Source: Roseomonas xinghualingensis (GTDB lineage Bacteria; Pseudomonadota; Alphaproteobacteria; Acetobacterales; Acetobacteraceae). Taken from it: a DNA stretch of 64,000 nt. Below the pieces are notes generated by a model. That model was not told where the DNA came from, ran no database searches, and saw nothing but the letters and a program-made list of their open reading frames with translations. The stretch covers positions 62,001-126,000 of the forward strand of contig NZ_JAOXLP010000002.1 of the NCBI RefSeq assembly GCF_025791835.1, read 5' to 3'. The translations under genes were made by a program, and so were the position numbers. This document shows, in pieces, positions 54,522 through 62,993 of the stretch. Position 1 is the stretch's first letter, and every line of letters begins with the position of its first letter.

Positions 54522-55496
54522 ATGCCCGCAGACCCTGTCCTGCCCAGCAATCCCCCGCGCGGCCGCCTCTATGGCAGCGTACTCGAAGCCGTGGGGGCGA
54601 CGCCGCTGGTGCGCCTGCCCCGGCTGGAGGCCAGCGAGGGGCTGGCCGCCCGGCTGGCGCTGAAGCTGGAGTTCTTCAACCCGCTGGGTTCCGTGAAGGA
54701 CCGCATCGGCCTGGCCATGGTGGAGGAGGCGGAGCGCGCCGGCCTGATCCGGCCTGGTGAATCCACGCTGGTGGAGCCGACCTCCGGCAATACCGGCATT
54801 GCCCTGGCCTTCGTGGCCGCTGCCAAGGGCTACCGGCTGGTGGTGGTGATGCCCGATGGTGCCAGCGAGGAGCGCCGCAAGATGATGGCGCTGCTGGGTG
54901 CCGAACTGGTGCTGACGCCCGCCAAGCGCGGCATGGCCGGGGCGATCGAGAAAGCCGAATCCATCGTGGCTTCCACCACGGGCGCCTGGATGCCGCGCCA
55001 GTTCGACAACCCCGCCAATCCCGACATCCACGCCCGCACCACGGCCGAGGAGATCTGGGCTGATACGGCGGGCGAAGTGGATGCGGTGGTGGGTGGCGTC
55101 GGCACCGGTGGCACGCTCACGGGCATCGCGCGCGTCCTGAAGCCGCGCCGGCCCGGGCTTCGGGTGATCGCGGTGGAGCCTGCGGAATCCGCCGTGCTTT
55201 CCGGCGACGAGGCAGGGCCGCATGACATCCAGGGCATCGGCGCGGGCTTCTGCCCGAAGGTGCTGGAACTGGACCGGATGGATGCGGTGATGCGCGTTTC
55301 CGAGCGCGAGGCGATTGCCACCGCCCGCCGCTGCGCGCGGGAGGAGGGGCTTCCCATCGGCATCTCCTCCGGCGCCGTGCTGCATGCTGCGATGCAGGTG
55401 GCGGGCGACCCGGCGATGAAGGGGAAGCTGGTGGTCGGCATCGCGGCGAGCTTTGCCGAACGTTATCTTTCCACCGAACTCTTCGCGGGTCTCTGA
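54522..55496 (+). CDS. cysK: cysteine synthase
   Basis: A 324-residue PLP enzyme that makes cysteine from O-acetylserine and sulfide. GATPLVRLPRL, the PLP lysine in NPLGSVKDRIG, the substrate loop PTSGNTGIALAF, phosphate-binding GGVGTGGTLTG and the C-terminal GISSGAVLHAAM are all present. ATG at 54522 or 54507 are both possible; neither has a strong ribosome site. It is followed after 5 bases by an esterase gene. A SAT-like cysE is not adjacent. Confidence 0.92.
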   Translation: MPADPVLPSNPPRGRLYGSVLEAVGATPLVRLPRLEASEGLAARLALKLEFFNPLGSVKDRIGLAMVEEAERAGLIRPGESTLVEPTSGNTGIALAFVAAAKGYRLVVVMPDGASEERRKMMALLGAELVLTPAKRGMAGAIEKAESIVASTTGAWMPRQFDNPANPDIHARTTAEEIWADTAGEVDAVVGGVGTGGTLTGIARVLKPRRPGLRVIAVEPAESAVLSGDEAGPHDIQGIGAGFCPKVLELDRMDAVMRVSEREAIATARRCAREEGLPIGISSGAVLHAAMQVAGDPAMKGKLVVGIAASFAERYLSTELFAGL

Positions 55497-55501
55497 CCCG
55501 C

Positions 55502-56410
55502 ATGGCCAGCCTCCGCGCGCGGCTCCTGGCCGCTATGTTTCGCGTCAGCGGCGTCAAGCGCGTGGCATCGGATACGGAGCGCTTCACCCGCGTCGTGCAT
55601 TGGGGGCAGCGGCGCGGGGCCGCGCAGCCGGGAAGGGGCCGCGAAAGGCGTCTTCGCATCGGGCGGGAGAGCTTTGGCGGGTATCCGGTCTTCACCGCCG
55701 CGCCGCGCCAGGGCGGCAGCAACCACCATATCCTCTACCTGCATGGCGGCGCCTATGTCTTCGATATGGCAGGGCTGCACTGGCGCGTCATTGAAAGGAT
55801 GATCGAGCGCACGGGCGCCACCGTCACCATTCCGCTCTACCCGCTGGCACCGGGCCATAACTGGCGGGACGCCTTCGGCATGGTGCGCCCGCTCCATGCC
55901 GCGCTGGCCACGCGCCACGGGGCGGAAGCGCTGACAGTGATGGGAGATTCCGCCGGGGGCGGGATGGCCCTGGCCCTGGCCCAGCAACTGCGCGATGCGG
56001 GGGAGGCGCTACCGGCGCGGCTGGTGCTGTTCTCGCCATGGCTTGATGTCACCATGCGCGATCCGGGCCAATTGGAGATCGATCCAAGCGATCCGTTCCT
56101 GGCCGTGCCCCCCGCAAGGCTGGCAGGGAAATGGTATGCGGCGGATCTACCCACCGATGACCCGCGCGTCAGCCCGATCTTCGGTTCCCTCGCCGGGTTG
56201 CCACCCATCGCGGTCTTTACCGGCACGCGGGACATGCTGAATTCGGATGCTCGGCGCCTGCGCGCGAGGGCGGCGGAGGAAGGGGCGGCGCTGGCCTTTC
56301 ATGAGGAGGCCGGGATGATCCATGTCTGGATGATGATGCCTGTGCCGGAGGCGCGGCTGGCCTTGGATAAGGCGGCTGCCTTCATGACGGAAGTTCCGCC
56401 GGCCGACTGA
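55502..56410 (+). CDS. alpha/beta hydrolase (HSL-type esterase)
   Basis: A 302-residue esterase of the hormone-sensitive lipase group. The oxyanion motif HGGAY is at about residue 80, the nucleophile elbow is GDSAGGGMAL (Ser at about residue 145), the acid should be Asp in FTGTRDMLNSDA, and the catalytic His lies in MIHVWMMMPV. No signal peptide. Probably cleaves short-chain acyl esters. It starts 5 bases after cysK. Confidence 0.9.
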   Translation: MASLRARLLAAMFRVSGVKRVASDTERFTRVVHWGQRRGAAQPGRGRERRLRIGRESFGGYPVFTAAPRQGGSNHHILYLHGGAYVFDMAGLHWRVIERMIERTGATVTIPLYPLAPGHNWRDAFGMVRPLHAALATRHGAEALTVMGDSAGGGMALALAQQLRDAGEALPARLVLFSPWLDVTMRDPGQLEIDPSDPFLAVPPARLAGKWYAADLPTDDPRVSPIFGSLAGLPPIAVFTGTRDMLNSDARRLRARAAEEGAALAFHEEAGMIHVWMMMPVPEARLALDKAAAFMTEVPPAD

Positions 56411-56524
56411 GCGCGTTCCGGTTTTCTGGCCCGGCACACGCGTTCATGCGGCCGCGCAGGGCATCGGCCGGGACGGCCTTTTCTTGCCGTAACGGGAACG
56501 CTGGGGCGCCGCGGCGCCGGGCAT

Positions 56525-57517
56525 TCAGGCGGCCACGCGCTGCGTGGCGGCCAGTTCGCGGCCCAGGAAGGTGGCGATGGCGCCCGGGCCCGAGCGATCC
56601 GTGCCCGCCAGCCCGGCCGCTGCCTCGGCATCCGGATTGTAGTTGGTGTTGGTATTCACGTCATAGGTGAAGACTTGGCCTTCCGGCGTGCGGATGAACT
56701 CGATGCCGGCCACTTCCACGCCATTCGCGGCCAGGAAGGCTTCCAGCCTCTCGCGCTGGGCGACGTCGATCCCCTCGGGGATCACGCGGAAGCGGGGACC
56801 GGGCGCTGCGCCCACGGGGCAGGCGGCATCGCCAATGGCGGCAGACGGCGCCGGCACCTCGCATACATCGGCCGGGCACAGCTCGAAGCCCGAGGAGGTG
56901 TCCACCTCCACGGCATAGAGGAAGCGACCGCCGACAAATTCGGCGCGGGTGATGAAGGGGCGTGCGGCGCGGATATAGTCCTGCAGAAGCCACAGCCCAT
57001 CCGCCGGCAGCTCATCCTCCGGCGCATCGGCCAGGAATGCGGCCAGCGCGTCCGCATCGGCGAAAAGGCGCACGCCCAGCCCCTTGCCGCCCCGGTTGGG
57101 CTTCAGGATCAGCGGGCCATTGCCGTAGCGGCGCCGGGCGGCGGCGACCACGTCCTCGGCCTCGCCACGCACCACGATGGTGCCGGGTACGGTGATGCCG
57201 GCGGCTTCCAGGGCGGCGTATTGGCGGGCCTTGCTGATCTCGAGGTCGAGGGCGCGCGGGCCATTCACCACGCGGCGACCGAAGCGCTCCAGCCAGGCCA
57301 GTACCGCCGCCGTCAGCTCCGCAGAATAGCGGTGGCCGCGCGTGTGCGAGGAGGCTGACATGCGGTTGTAGAACACGCCCTCGGGCGGGGGGGAGGAGAG
57401 GTCGAAGGTGCCGGAGGAGAGATTCCACTCGGTCCAGGGCAGGCCGCGCTGGTCGAAGGCGCGTGCCAGCGGCGGAAGCCACTCAGGATTTTCGTGGATA
57501 ACGTGAATCTTGGACAT
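56525..57517 (-). CDS. ATP-grasp ligase-like protein (RimK-related)
   Basis: A 330-residue protein with the ATP-grasp fold. Nucleotide-binding segments are GPLILKPNRGGKGLGVRLF (about residues 134-152) and LWLLQDYI; metal-binding residues lie in GIEFIRTPEGQVFTYDVNTNTNYNPD near the C-terminus. Such enzymes join a carboxylate to an amine using ATP, as RimK and glutathione synthetase do. A cysteine-rich partner peptide is not evident nearby. GGAGG stands 8 bases before the ATG. Substrates unknown. Confidence 0.8.
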   Translation of the reverse strand: MSKIHVIHENPEWLPPLARAFDQRGLPWTEWNLSSGTFDLSSPPPEGVFYNRMSASSHTRGHRYSAELTAAVLAWLERFGRRVVNGPRALDLEISKARQYAALEAAGITVPGTIVVRGEAEDVVAAARRRYGNGPLILKPNRGGKGLGVRLFADADALAAFLADAPEDELPADGLWLLQDYIRAARPFITRAEFVGGRFLYAVEVDTSSGFELCPADVCEVPAPSAAIGDAACPVGAAPGPRFRVIPEGIDVAQRERLEAFLAANGVEVAGIEFIRTPEGQVFTYDVNTNTNYNPDAEAAAGLAGTDRSGPGAIATFLGRELAATQRVAA

Positions 57518-57614
57518 GGTGGCGCCTCCGGATCGGGCTGCGATGAGCAGGTAATCCGATCCAGCTTCGTGTGAAAGGGCAATTCACGCAGGGTTGCGAT
57601 GCGTGCCGCCCGGG

Positions 57615-59192
57615 TCAGACCCTCCGGATGCCCGTGAAGGTGGACAGCCCCGCCTGATAGTCCTGCAGGTTCGACTGATAGGCGGTGACGCGGGGATATT
57701 GGCCCAGCGGAAGATAGGGCAGGTCCTGCCAGAACTGCGCCTGGATCCGCTCCGCCACCGCCTTCTGGGCGGGAGCGTCCGGGGCAGCCATCCATTCCCG
57801 CCGCAGGTCTTCGAGTGCAGGGCTGTCGGGCCAGCCGAACCAGGCGCGCGTCCCATTCGCGCGCAGCCCGAGATGCGCCACCGGATCCAGCAGGCCCGCC
57901 GCGCTGAGGCCCGAGACGAAGACGCTCCAGCCGCCTTTCTCCACGGGCTCGCGGGAGTTGCGGCGCTGCACGATGCTGCCCCAGTCGCCGGCATAGGCCT
58001 CGGCGTTCATCCCGGCACGGGTGAACATGTCCAGCGCGACCTCGCTCATCGCCTTCAGGATGGGGAAGTCGTTGGGCTGGAGGATGACGACCTTCTCACC
58101 CTTGTAGCCGGCGGCGGCGAGGTCTCGCTTGACCTTCTCCATGTCGCGCGGGCCGCGCAGCGCATTGAGCCCGACTTCGCTGGCCATGGGCGAGCCGTCG
58201 AGGAATACGCCGATGCCGTCCCGCCACAGGCTGCGGTCATCGCTGAAGGCGGCCATCATGAAGGCGGACTGGTCCAGCGCGCCGAGGATCGCCCGGCGGA
58301 TCGCCGGATTGTTGAAGGGCGGCTGCAGGTGGTTGAAGCGCAGCACGCTGATGCTGCTGTCATCCGTGACATGTACGCGGATGTTCCTGTTCCGGCGCAT
58401 CAGCGGGATCAGGTCGTTGGGCGCGTATTCCACCCAGTCCACCTCGCCCTGCTGGAGCGCGGCGACCGCCGTCGCGGGGTCGGGAAGGATATGCCATTCC
58501 ACGCGGTCGAAATGCGCGACCTTCGGGCCTGCGGTGCGGCTGGGCACGCCGCCCTGGCGCGGGACGTAGTTCTCGAAACGCGCATAGGCGACGCGGGCAC
58601 CGGAGATGCGCTCATCCGCCAGGAAGCGGAAGGGGCCGCTGCCGATCATCTCCGGCACGGGGCGCGCGGGATCGAGAACTGCCAGGCGCTCCGGCATGAT
58701 GGCAGGCATGGCGGCCGTCACCTTGCCCAATGCGCGCGGCAGGAGCGGGAAGGGCTGCTTCAGGCGGAAGCGGATCGTGCGGTCGGTGGGGGCGGAAAGC
58801 TCGTCGGTGACGGCGATCAGCTCCGTGCCGAACATGTCGCGCTTCGCCCAGCGCTGGATGCTGGCGACCGCGTCGCGGCCGCGCACCGGCTCGCCATCGT
58901 GGAAGCGCAGGCCCTCGCGCAGCGTCAGGGTCCATTCGCGGCCGTCAGCCTCGACAGTGTGGCCTTCCACCATCTGCGGCTGGACGTTGTATTCGGCGTC
59001 CAGCCCGTAAAGCGTGTCGAAGACCATGAAGCCATGCGCCAGGGTCACGGTGGCGGTGGTGACGATGGGGTCGGTCACCGCCAGGTCGGCCTGCGGTACG
59101 AAGCGCAGGACGCGCGATCCCTGCGCCGCGGCAAGGCGGGGCGATGCAAGCGTGGCGGCACCGGCGGCGAAAAACTGGCGGCGTGTCGGCAT
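57615..59192 (-). CDS. ABC transporter solute-binding protein (peptide/dipeptide family 5)
   Basis: A 525-residue SBP_bac_5 protein exported by a Tat-type leader (TRRQFFAAGAATLASPRLAAA). Family features are LTLREGLRFHDGEPVRGRDAV, MIGSGPFRFL and the C-terminal YLPLGQYPRVTAYQ. The start at 59192 places the twin-arginine near the N-terminus. No permease or ATPase genes flank it, so it is an orphan that must use components encoded elsewhere. It is divergent from the D-aminoacylase gene, with 152 bases between. Confidence 0.9.
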   Translation of the reverse strand: MPTRRQFFAAGAATLASPRLAAAQGSRVLRFVPQADLAVTDPIVTTATVTLAHGFMVFDTLYGLDAEYNVQPQMVEGHTVEADGREWTLTLREGLRFHDGEPVRGRDAVASIQRWAKRDMFGTELIAVTDELSAPTDRTIRFRLKQPFPLLPRALGKVTAAMPAIMPERLAVLDPARPVPEMIGSGPFRFLADERISGARVAYARFENYVPRQGGVPSRTAGPKVAHFDRVEWHILPDPATAVAALQQGEVDWVEYAPNDLIPLMRRNRNIRVHVTDDSSISVLRFNHLQPPFNNPAIRRAILGALDQSAFMMAAFSDDRSLWRDGIGVFLDGSPMASEVGLNALRGPRDMEKVKRDLAAAGYKGEKVVILQPNDFPILKAMSEVALDMFTRAGMNAEAYAGDWGSIVQRRNSREPVEKGGWSVFVSGLSAAGLLDPVAHLGLRANGTRAWFGWPDSPALEDLRREWMAAPDAPAQKAVAERIQAQFWQDLPYLPLGQYPRVTAYQSNLQDYQAGLSTFTGIRRV

Positions 59193-59344
59193 CGTCTGCG
59201 GGCTCCGGTGGTGCGCGGCGGGGAGGTTTGATGCTGCATTGCTAAGTGTCAACGATTCCCATGCGCATGCTCTTGGCGTGCCAGGCGGCGCGACGCATGC
59301 TCACGGTCAATCCTGCCCACGCGAATCCTGCCGGAAGACCTTCC

Positions 59345-60799
59345 ATGGCCCTGCGCTGCGACCTCATCATCCGCGATGCCACGTTGATCGACGGCACGGG
59401 CGCGCCGCGCCGGCGCGGCGATATCGGTGTGAAGGGCGACCGCATCGTGGCCATGGGCGATCTCTCCGCCGCCAGCGCGGACCGGGAGGTGATGGCCGAG
59501 GGCCGCGCCGTGGCCCCCGGCTTCATCGATGCGCACACGCATGACGACCAGATCGTGCTCTGCGGCCCGGCCTGCATGCTGTGCAAGACGAGCCAGGGCG
59601 TGACCACCGTGGTCACCGGCAATTGCGGCATCAGCCTCGCCCCTGTGCCGATGAAGGAGCGCCCGCCCGCACCGCTGGATAGCGTGGCCGACACCGAGTG
59701 GTGGATGTTCGACAGCTTCGGCGCCTATGCGGAGCGGCTGCGGACGACGCCTTCCGCGGTGAACACGCTGGCGCTCATCGGGCATATGTCGCTGCGCGTC
59801 GGTGCCATGGGGCGCGACACGGACCGCGCCGCGACGGATGGCGAGGCAGAGCGGATGCGCCACCAGCTCGCCCAGGCCCTGGCCGAGGGCGCGGCGGGCT
59901 TCTCTACGGGCCTGTTCTATCCGCCGAGCAAGCACGCGCCGACCGATGAGGTGATCGCGGTGGCCGAGGCGCTGCGCAAAACGGGCGGCCTCTATGTCAC
60001 GCATATGCGGAACGAGGCCGAGGGCGTGATCGAGGCGATCGAGGAGACGCTGCAGATCGGCGAGGCCGTGGGTGCGCCGGTGGTGATCAGCCACCACAAA
60101 TGCGCGCAGCCGGAGAACCATGGCCGCTCGGCGGAGACGTTGCCGCTGATCGAGCGCCACGCCGCGCGCTATCCGGTGGCCTTCGACATGTATCCCTACA
60201 CGGCCTCCTCCACCTCGCTCGCGGCGCGCAAGCCGCGGCCGGATGTGCCGGTGCAGATCGCATCCTCTGTGCCGCATCCGGAAATGGCGGGGCGGTTGCT
60301 CTCAGACATCGCCGAGGAATGGGGTGTCTCGCTTGAGGAGGCGGCGCAGCGGCTGACTCCGGGCGGTGGCGTGTTCCACAACATGTCGGAAGAGGATGTG
60401 CGGCGGATCATGGCGCATCCGCTGTCCATGATCGGCAGCGATGGCGGGCCGCTGGCGAAGCAGCCGCATCCGCGCCTCTGGGGCACCTTCCCGCGTGTGC
60501 TCGGCCATTACAGCCGGGAGCTGGGCCTCTTCAGCCTCGAAACCGCCGTGCACAAGATGACGGGGCGCACCGCAGCCGTCTTCGGCATCCCCGATCGCGG
60601 CGTGCTGCGCGAAGGTGCCTTCGCCGATCTGGTGATGTTCGACCCCGAGACGGTGCGCGACCGCGCCACCTTCTCCGATCCGAAGCAGGTGGCGGAGGGG
60701 ATCGTCGAGACCTGGGTGAACGGCCAGTCCGTCTATACCCAGGCGGGTGGCGCGAGCGACACGCCGGCCGGGCGGCTGCTGCAGCGGAAGGCGGCGTAG
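59345..60799 (+). CDS. N-acyl-D-amino-acid deacylase (D-aminoacylase)
   Basis: A 484-residue amidohydrolase. The zinc-site residues are visible: DAHTHDD (about residue 62), Cys in TGNCGISLAP, THMRNEAEG, VISHHKCAQ and Asp in MIGSDGGPL. These match D-aminoacylases, which free D-amino acids from N-acyl forms. GGAAG precedes ATG 59345; the longer frame from 59246 is not homologous. It is divergent from an orphan peptide-binding protein, and the two may share control over peptide-like or D-amino acid nutrients. Confidence 0.88.
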   Translation: MALRCDLIIRDATLIDGTGAPRRRGDIGVKGDRIVAMGDLSAASADREVMAEGRAVAPGFIDAHTHDDQIVLCGPACMLCKTSQGVTTVVTGNCGISLAPVPMKERPPAPLDSVADTEWWMFDSFGAYAERLRTTPSAVNTLALIGHMSLRVGAMGRDTDRAATDGEAERMRHQLAQALAEGAAGFSTGLFYPPSKHAPTDEVIAVAEALRKTGGLYVTHMRNEAEGVIEAIEETLQIGEAVGAPVVISHHKCAQPENHGRSAETLPLIERHAARYPVAFDMYPYTASSTSLAARKPRPDVPVQIASSVPHPEMAGRLLSDIAEEWGVSLEEAAQRLTPGGGVFHNMSEEDVRRIMAHPLSMIGSDGGPLAKQPHPRLWGTFPRVLGHYSRELGLFSLETAVHKMTGRTAAVFGIPDRGVLREGAFADLVMFDPETVRDRATFSDPKQVAEGIVETWVNGQSVYTQAGGASDTPAGRLLQRKAA

Positions 60800-60805
60800 G
60801 AAACG

Positions 60806-60827
60806 GGGCGGGGCTACATCCCCGCCC
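60806..60827. terminator. terminator-like hairpin between convergent genes
   Basis: An 8-bp perfect stem (GGGCGGGG with CCCCGCCC) and a 6-base loop located between the D-aminoacylase stop and the end of azlD; its right arm lies in the last codons of azlD. No T-run is visible, so efficiency is uncertain. Confidence 0.45.
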
Positions 60828-61119
60828 AGCGAAGCAGCGCGATGGCGCCGACGCCTGCGACGATCGAGAGCGCGAAGTTCTTCCAGCGCAGATGGACGAG
60901 CGCGCAGGGAATGCTCGCGATAGCCGCCGCCGCGTCCTGGCGTGAGAGCGCCAGCGCCACATAGGCGGCGAAGAGCGGCGCTGGCAGGTTCCGCAGCAGC
61001 GCATCGATGAAGGGCGGCGTTCGCACGGCGCGCAGCACCGCATAGCCACCGGCGCGGCAGAGATAGGTGACGAGCCCCATCGCGAGGATCGCCAGCGCCA
61101 CGTCCCACCGCAAGGTCAT
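60814..61119 (-). CDS. azlD: AzlD-family branched-chain amino acid exporter subunit
   Basis: A 101-residue membrane protein with three to four helices. ILAMGLVTYLCRAGGYAVL at the start and LRNLPAPLFAAYVALAL in the middle are typical of AzlD. Its ATG overlaps the azlC stop (61116-61119), so translation is coupled. With AzlC it should form a small amino acid exporter (AzlCD/LIV-E type). Confidence 0.9.
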   Translation of the reverse strand: MTLRWDVALAILAMGLVTYLCRAGGYAVLRAVRTPPFIDALLRNLPAPLFAAYVALALSRQDAAAAIASIPCALVHLRWKNFALSIVAGVGAIALLRWAGM

Positions 61120-61841
61120 GCCCGGTTCTCCTCCTTGGGGAGCCGGGGGGCGCGGGTTTCCCGCACCGCCGCCAGGATGGCGCCCGCAAAGGCGCCGGAC
61201 AGGAGCGGCAGGGGAGGGGGAAGGCGCAGGGCCTGGGCGGCGATGGCGGTGCCGGCCGCCAGCATCCAGGGCGGCACGTCCTGCCTCGGGCTCCGCCACA
61301 ACGCGGCCAGGATCGCCACGAAGCTCGCGGTGGCCGCGAAGAAGAGCGGGTTCTGCGGCGAGAGCGCCACGACCGAGCCGAGGATGTGCCCGGCCGCTGT
61401 AAAGACCACCCAGCCGATCCAGGTGAGGATGCCGAGGCCGAAGAGGAAGCCCGCATCCCGCTCCCCTTCGCGATGGGCCGCGACCGAAAGGGCGAAGGAC
61501 TGGTCCACGGTGAGGAAGAGGGAGCCCCAGAGCCGCCAGCCGCGCAGGGCGTCCAGCCAGAAGGACATGGCGGCGCCAATGGGCACCATGCGGATGTTCA
61601 CGACCAGCGCTGCGATGGCGGCGGCCATGATGTCCGGCGGGTCGGTCCAGAGTTCCAGCGCCAGGAGTTGCGAGGCGCCTGCGAAGACGACGCCGCTCAT
61701 CAGGATGGTTTCGCCCAGGCTCAACCCGCGCCCAAGGGCGATGACCCCCACCACGGCCCCGAAAGGGGCGGTCCCGATCAGCAGCGGCAGGCCGCGCCAG
61801 GCCCCGCGCATCATACCGGCCCGGGTGAAGGTGATTCGCAT
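61116..61841 (-). CDS. azlC: AzlC-family branched-chain amino acid exporter subunit
   Basis: A 241-residue membrane protein with about seven helices. LLIGTAPFGAVVGVIALGRG, MSGVVFAGASQLLALELW and SLFLTVDQSFALS are conserved AzlC stretches. The start at 61841 or 61814 is possible. The azlC-azlD pair is transcribed towards the D-aminoacylase gene. Export of valine, leucine or related amino acids is the known family function; the actual substrate here is not shown. Confidence 0.92.
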   Translation of the reverse strand: MRITFTRAGMMRGAWRGLPLLIGTAPFGAVVGVIALGRGLSLGETILMSGVVFAGASQLLALELWTDPPDIMAAAIAALVVNIRMVPIGAAMSFWLDALRGWRLWGSLFLTVDQSFALSVAAHREGERDAGFLFGLGILTWIGWVVFTAAGHILGSVVALSPQNPLFFAATASFVAILAALWRSPRQDVPPWMLAAGTAIAAQALRLPPPLPLLSGAFAGAILAAVRETRAPRLPKEENRA

Positions 61842-61930
61842 CGGGACCGTATAAAACGGTGAGGGGAGCGGCACCATGCGCCGCTCCCCCCTTCGTTCCC
61901 GCCCGGCGGAAGCCCTCGGGCGGCGTGGTG

Positions 61931-62119
61931 TCAGCCGTTCTTGTGGCTGTTCATCCCACCCTTGGTGCCAGCCGCCGAGGCACGATCCGGGTTGTTGGCA
62001 AAGTTGTTGGGGTCCTTGTCCTTGCCGGCGCCGACCGTCTCCTGGGAGACGCCCTTCTTGCCCGCGGCGGGGTCCTGGCTGCCGGACTGCTTCTTATCTT
62101 GCGAGTGACTGGTCGCCAT
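61931..62119 (-). CDS. KGG-type (Con10-like) stress peptide
   Basis: A 62-residue, highly hydrophilic protein. DPNNFANNPDRASAAGTKGG is the repeat unit of the KGG/Con-10 family of desiccation- and stress-induced peptides (one copy here). GGAG stands before the ATG. The rest is Lys/Gln/Ser-rich and surely disordered. Expected to be induced in general stress; no promoter of that type was recognised. Confidence 0.8.
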   Translation of the reverse strand: MATSHSQDKKQSGSQDPAAGKKGVSQETVGAGKDKDPNNFANNPDRASAAGTKGGMNSHKNG

Positions 62120-62218
62120 GGCGGATCTCCGGTTCTTGTGGCGGGGGATGCCCCCTCGGGCTTCCCGGCCAGTAGAACGCGGGCCGCCGGGCAGGTTTGC
62201 GGCCAGGGCCGTGGCGTC

Positions 62219-62866
62219 CTAGCCGCGCCGGGATTCGATGATCCGCGCTTCCGCTTCGGCCGGATCGAAGTCCAGCGCCGTCTCGGCCACATCGCGCGGG
62301 AAGCCGGCGCGGGCCAGGGCCGCCATGGCCTTCATCCGGGCGGTGCGGGCGGCTTCGGCCTCCTCGGGTGGATTGGGATCAAAAGGGCCCTGGCGCCGGC
62401 GGCGCAGATGGGCAAGCGCGGCCACCACCTCATCCGTCCCGGCTTCCTCCAGCGTTTCGGACGCCATGTCCCCACCCACGCCCTTTGCCGCCAGATGCGC
62501 GGCAATGGCGCGGCGCGAGCGGCCGGCGCGGGCAAGGCGCCTGGCGCGGGAGGCGGCGAAGGCCGCATCGTCCACCGCGCCCGCCGTCACCATGCGGCGC
62601 GCAACCGTCAGTGCCGCCGCGCGGCCCTGCGCCACGATGGGGGCGATGGTCTCCGGCGCCATGCCCTCCCGCTCCGCCCGCTGGGCCCAGCGGGCGACGC
62701 GCCGCTGCAACACGCGGGTCAGCCCCGCCTCGGTGGCGGCGAAGCGGGCCAGGTGGTTCAGCGCCGCCTCATACAGCCGCGCCTCGGTAGGGGCGGGGCC
62801 GGCGGTGGGGGCGCGGCGCTCGCGCGGCGGGCGTCGGCGCGAAGGGGAGGGCTTGTCATCGGCCAT
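62219..62866 (-). CDS. recX: regulatory protein RecX
   Basis: A 215-residue helical protein that binds RecA filaments and limits recombination. A basic disordered N-terminus (residues 1-35) is followed by three RecX helical repeats: ALNHLARFAATEAGLTRVLQ, DDAAFAASRARRLARAGRSR and MAALARAGFPRDVAETALDF, with the motif RRAIAAHLAAKGV in the second. ATG 62866 is preferred over the longer frame. recA is not in the window. Confidence 0.88.
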   Translation of the reverse strand: MADDKPSPSRRRPPRERRAPTAGPAPTEARLYEAALNHLARFAATEAGLTRVLQRRVARWAQRAEREGMAPETIAPIVAQGRAAALTVARRMVTAGAVDDAAFAASRARRLARAGRSRRAIAAHLAAKGVGGDMASETLEEAGTDEVVAALAHLRRRRQGPFDPNPPEEAEAARTARMKAMAALARAGFPRDVAETALDFDPAEAEARIIESRRG

Positions 62867-62993
62867 GCGCGGAACCTGCCATGGCGGGAGCGGCCGGGGG
62901 AGGGGCGGCAATGCCCTCTTCACGGCGCAACCGGCCTCGGTCGGAGGGCGTTCCCTCAGCAATCACAAGATTGCAGACGCAAGGAGCCGCCGC

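Noticed and set aside
56504..56517. Perfect palindrome GGCGCCGCGGCGCC after the esterase gene
   Set aside because: In DNA this GC-rich such palindromes arise easily, it has no T-run, and it lies between convergent genes without another copy.
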